A stretch of DNA of 64,000 nt from Bretschneidera sinensis (taxonomy: Eukaryota > Streptophyta > Magnoliopsida > Brassicales > Akaniaceae): positions 38,456,001 through 38,520,000 of the forward strand of contig CM043698.1 in the NCBI GenBank assembly GCA_023935145.1, read 5' to 3'. The position numbers were made by a program, and so were the translations under genes. The notes beneath the pieces were generated by a model. It had not been told where the DNA came from. It did no database searches and was given only the letters and a program-made list of their open reading frames with translations. This document shows, piece after piece, positions 60,424-64,000 of the stretch (position 1 is the stretch's first letter; each line of letters starts with the position of its first letter).

Positions 60424-63400
60424 ATGTTTGGTTCATCAAACCGTAAGTGTTTCTCTTTCATCTGTCTCTCTTTTTATTTTTTTAAATAAGTTTATCTTCA
60501 ACGAAATGAGTTGTTGCTTGTGTTTGTCTTTTCTTCTCATTTCTTTTCTGTAATCCCATTGACATTCTAAGAAGTGCCGCCATTTTTACATCTTTTATTT
60601 TCTCTTTTACTGGATAGCTTGAGTTTAACACTGTTTTCCCACATTTTTAACTTTTATGTTTTAACTCACTGTTTCACATTCTTGCCGGTTATTGTAGACT
60701 TTCATGGTCAGGATGGGGATTTCCCCCCCTCTGAAGACAATTGTTTCATTGTTGATGCAATCCCTTATTTGCACTTCGGTTATTCATAAGAATGGAACTT
60801 CTACTAATTCCTCCTCACTTGTGTGTCCACAGATTGCTTGGCAGTTTTCTTTATCTTTTTTCACTGTATACAAATAGAGCAGCATACTTCACTTATTAAT
60901 TTATTTTTTTGGTTTAGTTCTGTGTTCTTTTCTACTGTATTATTCCCCTTCAAAAGAATTTAGTTAGGGCTGGCTTCTCTCTCTCTTCTTATGCTGTATC
61001 GTGTTTCTGGGTAACTGTTGAGTTTGTCTTTCAGGCTTAAAATTTTTGCTTGATCATTAGGTTTTCCATGCTTGTAATTGAAATAAGCTTGCGGTTACCA
61101 GAGGCTTTTCTTAATTATATGGACTCGGTGGTGATAATGACCAAGTTAATTATGTGGATGACATGCATAATAACGATATTTACCTCATAATTCTATTGAG
61201 CCTCCTCTCGTTCAAATATCCATATTCTTGTTTCATAGAGAAATGGATGTCTGTATCGGCATTCTTGTCACTGGGATATTCTTATTTAAGAGCTTCTGTT
61301 ATCTTTTTTTTTATTAATATGTATTTCTTGAGTTTACCTAAATTTATTAGTTTCTCTTTGTTTGTTGATGGTGTGTGATCCTTCTTGAAAATAAAATTAA
61401 TCAGTTGAAATCCATTTAACAGCTTTTGGGCAGTCAACTAGCAGCCCATTTGGGTCCCAATCAGTCTTCAGTCAGACCAATAATGCAAGTAACAATCCTT
61501 TTGCCCCTAAACCTTTTGGTAACACAACTCCTTTTGGTTCACAAACGGGGGGTACCATGTTTGGGGGCACTTCAACTGGTGTGTTTGGTGCAGCCCAGCC
61601 CTCTTCACCCTTTTCCTCCACCGCAAACTTTGGTGCTTCATCATCACCAGCCTTTGGAAGTTCCATGCCCACTTTTGGAGCATCTTCATCTCCTGCTTTT
61701 GGCAGTTCATCATCATCATTTGGTGGTGAGTATATCAATGGATGGTTTGTATTCTTTTTTATTAAATAATTGCTCCTTAACCCCTCATCACTTGATTCTT
61801 TGAATTTGATTCAATTCTTGAGAAAGATGCATATGATATGTGGTCTATTAATATGGGGCCATTTAATATCTCCTAGTGGCTGAAATTTCATTCAGGGTGT
61901 AAGATAGCCCTTGTGACTAGAGGATTTGTGTACATGCATTTTTTCTGTTTTTGTCATAATTAATCATGGTATTAGTTGCTCGACTATTGATAGAAGAGGA
62001 AGTTTGGCTATGTGGAAGTTGGATTTTTTTATGAGATTCAATAATTAAGATTTTAATTTTATTTTTCATTTTGTTTCTAGTTTTTGATTTTTTTTAATTA
62101 GTTGGAATGCAACTTTTTTGCTTGTTTATTTTTTTTCTTCATTGAGGTCAAATGTGTTTCTTAAGTGATCATAAATCCTTTTTGTTTATGTATTTTTTTA
62201 GCTCTTATGTAGATTTGATTTTGAAGGGCCTTCATACATAGGCGATGTTTGGGTTAAGCTTAAAACCAACTTTAAATTGAAGCTTATATTTTTAAAATTT
62301 GTCAAAAAAACTTAGTCAAATTGAATAAAATCTTATTAAATTTCATTAAATAACAATTAAACATCAATTTATAGGTGGTTTGATTTGATTTCATTAAGTT
62401 TTGACAAATTTTAAAAAAATAAGTTCCAGCTTAAAGCCAACTTTAAGCTGGACCCAAACATGGCTATAATCTTTTTGAGTAATGGTGTGTTTTACTTTAA
62501 GCTGGAGCCAAACATGGCCATAATCTTTTTGAGTAACTGTGTGTTTTATGTGTAAAAGCTTATTTGCTATTTGTTAAATTGATTCTTTATTGTTTTCTTA
62601 AACTGATTACTCGCTCTTTCTCTTATAGGATCTTCTGTTTTTGGTCAGAAGCCTGCATTTGGCTTTGGGGCCACAACTCAATCAAGTCCTTTTGGAAGCA
62701 CAACCCAGCAATCCCAACCTGCATTTGGAAGCACAGCTCAGCAATCACAACCTGCATTTGGAAGCACAACTCAGCAATCACAACCTGCATTTGGAAGTAG
62801 TATATTTGGTTCCTCCACGCCTTTTGGTGCATCGGGTCAATCTGCTTTTGGTGCTAGCACCCCTGCTTTTGGTTCAACAAGTACTCCTGCTTTTGGTGCT
62901 ACGGGCACACCTGCTTTTGGTGCTACGAGTTCCCCTGCCTTCGGTTCAACAGCAAGTCCAGCTTTTGGTAGCACCGGAACTGGGTTTGGTGTGTCAAGTG
63001 CCCAAGTCCTTGGATCTGGGGGTGCATTTGGGGCTTCAAGCACCTCTGCTTTCGGGGCATCAAGCACTTTAGTTTTTGGGGCTTCAAGTGCTCCTGCTTT
63101 TGGGGCATCTAGTACCCCATCCTCCAGCTTTGGATCCACTCCAGCTTTTGGGCAGTCAACTTCTGGATTTGGTAGCACCCCATTTGGATCTACACCATCT
63201 CCCTTTGGAGCCCAGAGTTCTCCTTTCGGTGAGTTAATCAAACTATTTATAATTAGTTCAAGAATGTGGAATAAAGTAGGTTTCTATTATAAGCATTCCA
63301 AATTTTTAGTACAACCACCAAACCTTTAACGGGGTGGTTGGTTGAGGCTTGCTCTACTAGTCAAGAGTGCTTGGGTTCGAGTCCTCTTGCTGCGGTGGGC

Positions 63401-64000
63401 TGAGGTAGGCCTTGTCCGGTGATGTGGCATAAACCAGCTCTTGTGTCTGACTTATGTGTAGGGATGTTCACACAATGTTGATAGGGCCATCGGCCTCTCC
63501 CTCATGATTGTTATTTGGATTAATCATTTCTGAATGTGTATTTCTATTTGTCTCTTTTGTAGGAGCGCATGCTACAACACCAACATTTGGGAGCACTGGA
63601 TTTGGGCAATCAGCTTTTGGGGGTCAACGTGGGGGAAGTAGGGTTGCTCCTTACACACCTACAACTGAGACAGATATTGGCAATGGTGCGCAGCCTGCTG
63701 GAAAGTTAGAATCAATATCAGCCATGCCTGTCTACAAAGATAAAAGCCATGAGGAGCTGAGATGGGAGGATTATCAGCTGGGAGATAAAGGTATTTTTTT
63801 ATAATTATTTGTTAAAATCTCATGGTTATGGTACTTGTTTCTGTACCTATGACATTGACCAACTCTCTACTTTGTAATTTCAAATTTCAGGTGGACCACT
63901 TCCTGCTAGTCAGGCTCCTGGTGGGGTTGGCTTTGGTCCATCTACTGCTCAGTCAAACCCTTTTACTCCACCAGCATTTAATCAACCACAGACAAATCAT
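60424..64000 (+). CDS. NUP98: Nucleoporin NUP98, N-terminal part (continues past the window)
   Basis: Coding exons are 60424-60442, 61423-61725, 62629-63228, 63563-63790 and 63891 to the window edge, all GT/AG, giving the first 420 residues. The first exon is only 19 coding bases (MFGSSN), as in a leader-split gene. A 5' untranslated exon ends about 59,756 (CGACGACG then GTAGGT) and rejoins near 60,367. The protein is a Gly/Phe-rich FG domain with many FG, GxFG and GLFG-like repeats ([37 protein letters not shown]). Exon 4 encodes a GLEBS-like segment: [16 protein letters not shown] and [17 protein letters not shown], the site that binds the export factor RAE1/GLE2. FG domains form the selective barrier of the nuclear pore. 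The C-terminal autoproteolytic domain lies outside the window. NUP98 is the best match because of the FG plus GLEBS order. Confidence 0.95.
62243..62466. mobile_element. MITE in NUP98 intron
   Basis: The left end GATGTTTGGGTTAAGCTTAAA (in part) and the reverse complement of the right end (CCATGTTTGGGTCCAGCTTA) are inverted repeats. The AT-rich interior repeats TTTGACAAATTTTAAAA in both orientations. The right end plus about 45 bases is duplicated next to it (to about 62,549). Confidence 0.6.
62706..62795 (+). repeat. Tandem 33-bp repeat within the NUP98 FG region
   Basis: Three copies of a unit containing CAGCAATCACAACCTGCATT encode [20 protein letters not shown] and [10 protein letters not shown]. 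Confidence 0.9.
63331..63515 (+). mobile_element. tRNA-derived SINE in NUP98 intron
   Basis: The head GGGGTGGTTGGTTGAGGC resembles a polymerase III A box, and GGTTCGAGTCC at 63,374-63,384 is a perfect B box about 35 bases downstream. A tRNA-unrelated body follows and ends in a T-rich tail. No complete cloverleaf is possible, so this is a SINE and not a tRNA gene. Target duplications were not clear. Confidence 0.7.

Noticed and set aside
61472..63241. Minus-strand frames rich in Pro/Lys/Ala opposite NUP98
   Set aside because: They are complements of the FG-repeat exons and have no independent support.
63331..63400. tRNA gene
   Set aside because: A good B box is present, but the cloverleaf cannot be closed and a SINE-like body follows.

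Overview
This is a stretch of flowering-plant nuclear DNA, most likely from a eudicot. The genes have short exons and AT-rich GT/AG introns, and the intergenic DNA is AT-rich and crowded with LTR retrotransposons, miniature DNA transposons and a SINE. The protein families are plant-specific: a NAC factor, an AP2/ERF factor, a WAT1-type transporter and an isoprenylated heavy-metal-domain protein. No species can be named from sequence alone.

Layout. 0.8-2.1 kb (-): three-exon heavy-metal-associated isoprenylated plant protein (HIPP). 4.4-4.6 kb (-): possible 51-residue protein. 5.9-12.7 kb: about twenty copies of a ~345-bp tandem repeat with a visible six-unit (~2.06 kb) higher-order repeat. 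13.2-16.8 kb (-): seven-exon, tail-anchored NAC transcription factor resembling NTL9, with a tandemly duplicated exon module. 19.6-21.8 kb (-): six-exon RING-CH membrane E3 ligase. 23.5-24.0 kb (+): intronless 168-residue protein not assigned to a family. 26.0-29.8 kb (-): six-exon WAT1-related (EamA/UmamiT) transporter with a deleted Copia element in intron 2. 32.5-33.5 kb (-): intronless AP2/ERF factor. 59.7 kb to the right edge (+): 5' part of a NUP98 nucleoporin gene with FG repeats and a GLEBS-like motif.

The interval 33.9-58.7 kb is a transposon graveyard with one fresh arrival. A DNA-transposon-like element lies next to a decayed LINE (zinc-binding and RNase H remnants). Into that LINE a complete 10.9-kb Athila-type Ty3 retrotransposon (36,945-47,857) has inserted, with an ATACC target duplication, LTRs of equal length differing at about nine sites, and an uninterrupted 1,795-residue Gag-Pol. 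Next comes an old Tat-lineage Ty3 element (48,484-57,152) that lacks recognisable pol but carries a spliceable antisense gene. That gene is itself split by a 1.69-kb solo LTR with a GATTT duplication. A 1.1-kb non-autonomous LTR element follows.

The host genes do not form one pathway. Exon structures were built by hand from splice consensus and continuous reading frames. Every complete multi-exon model closes in frame, and no expression evidence was available. The most unusual items are the higher-order repeat array, the NAC exon duplication, the nested elements with intact target duplications, and the spliced antisense gene of the Tat-type element.
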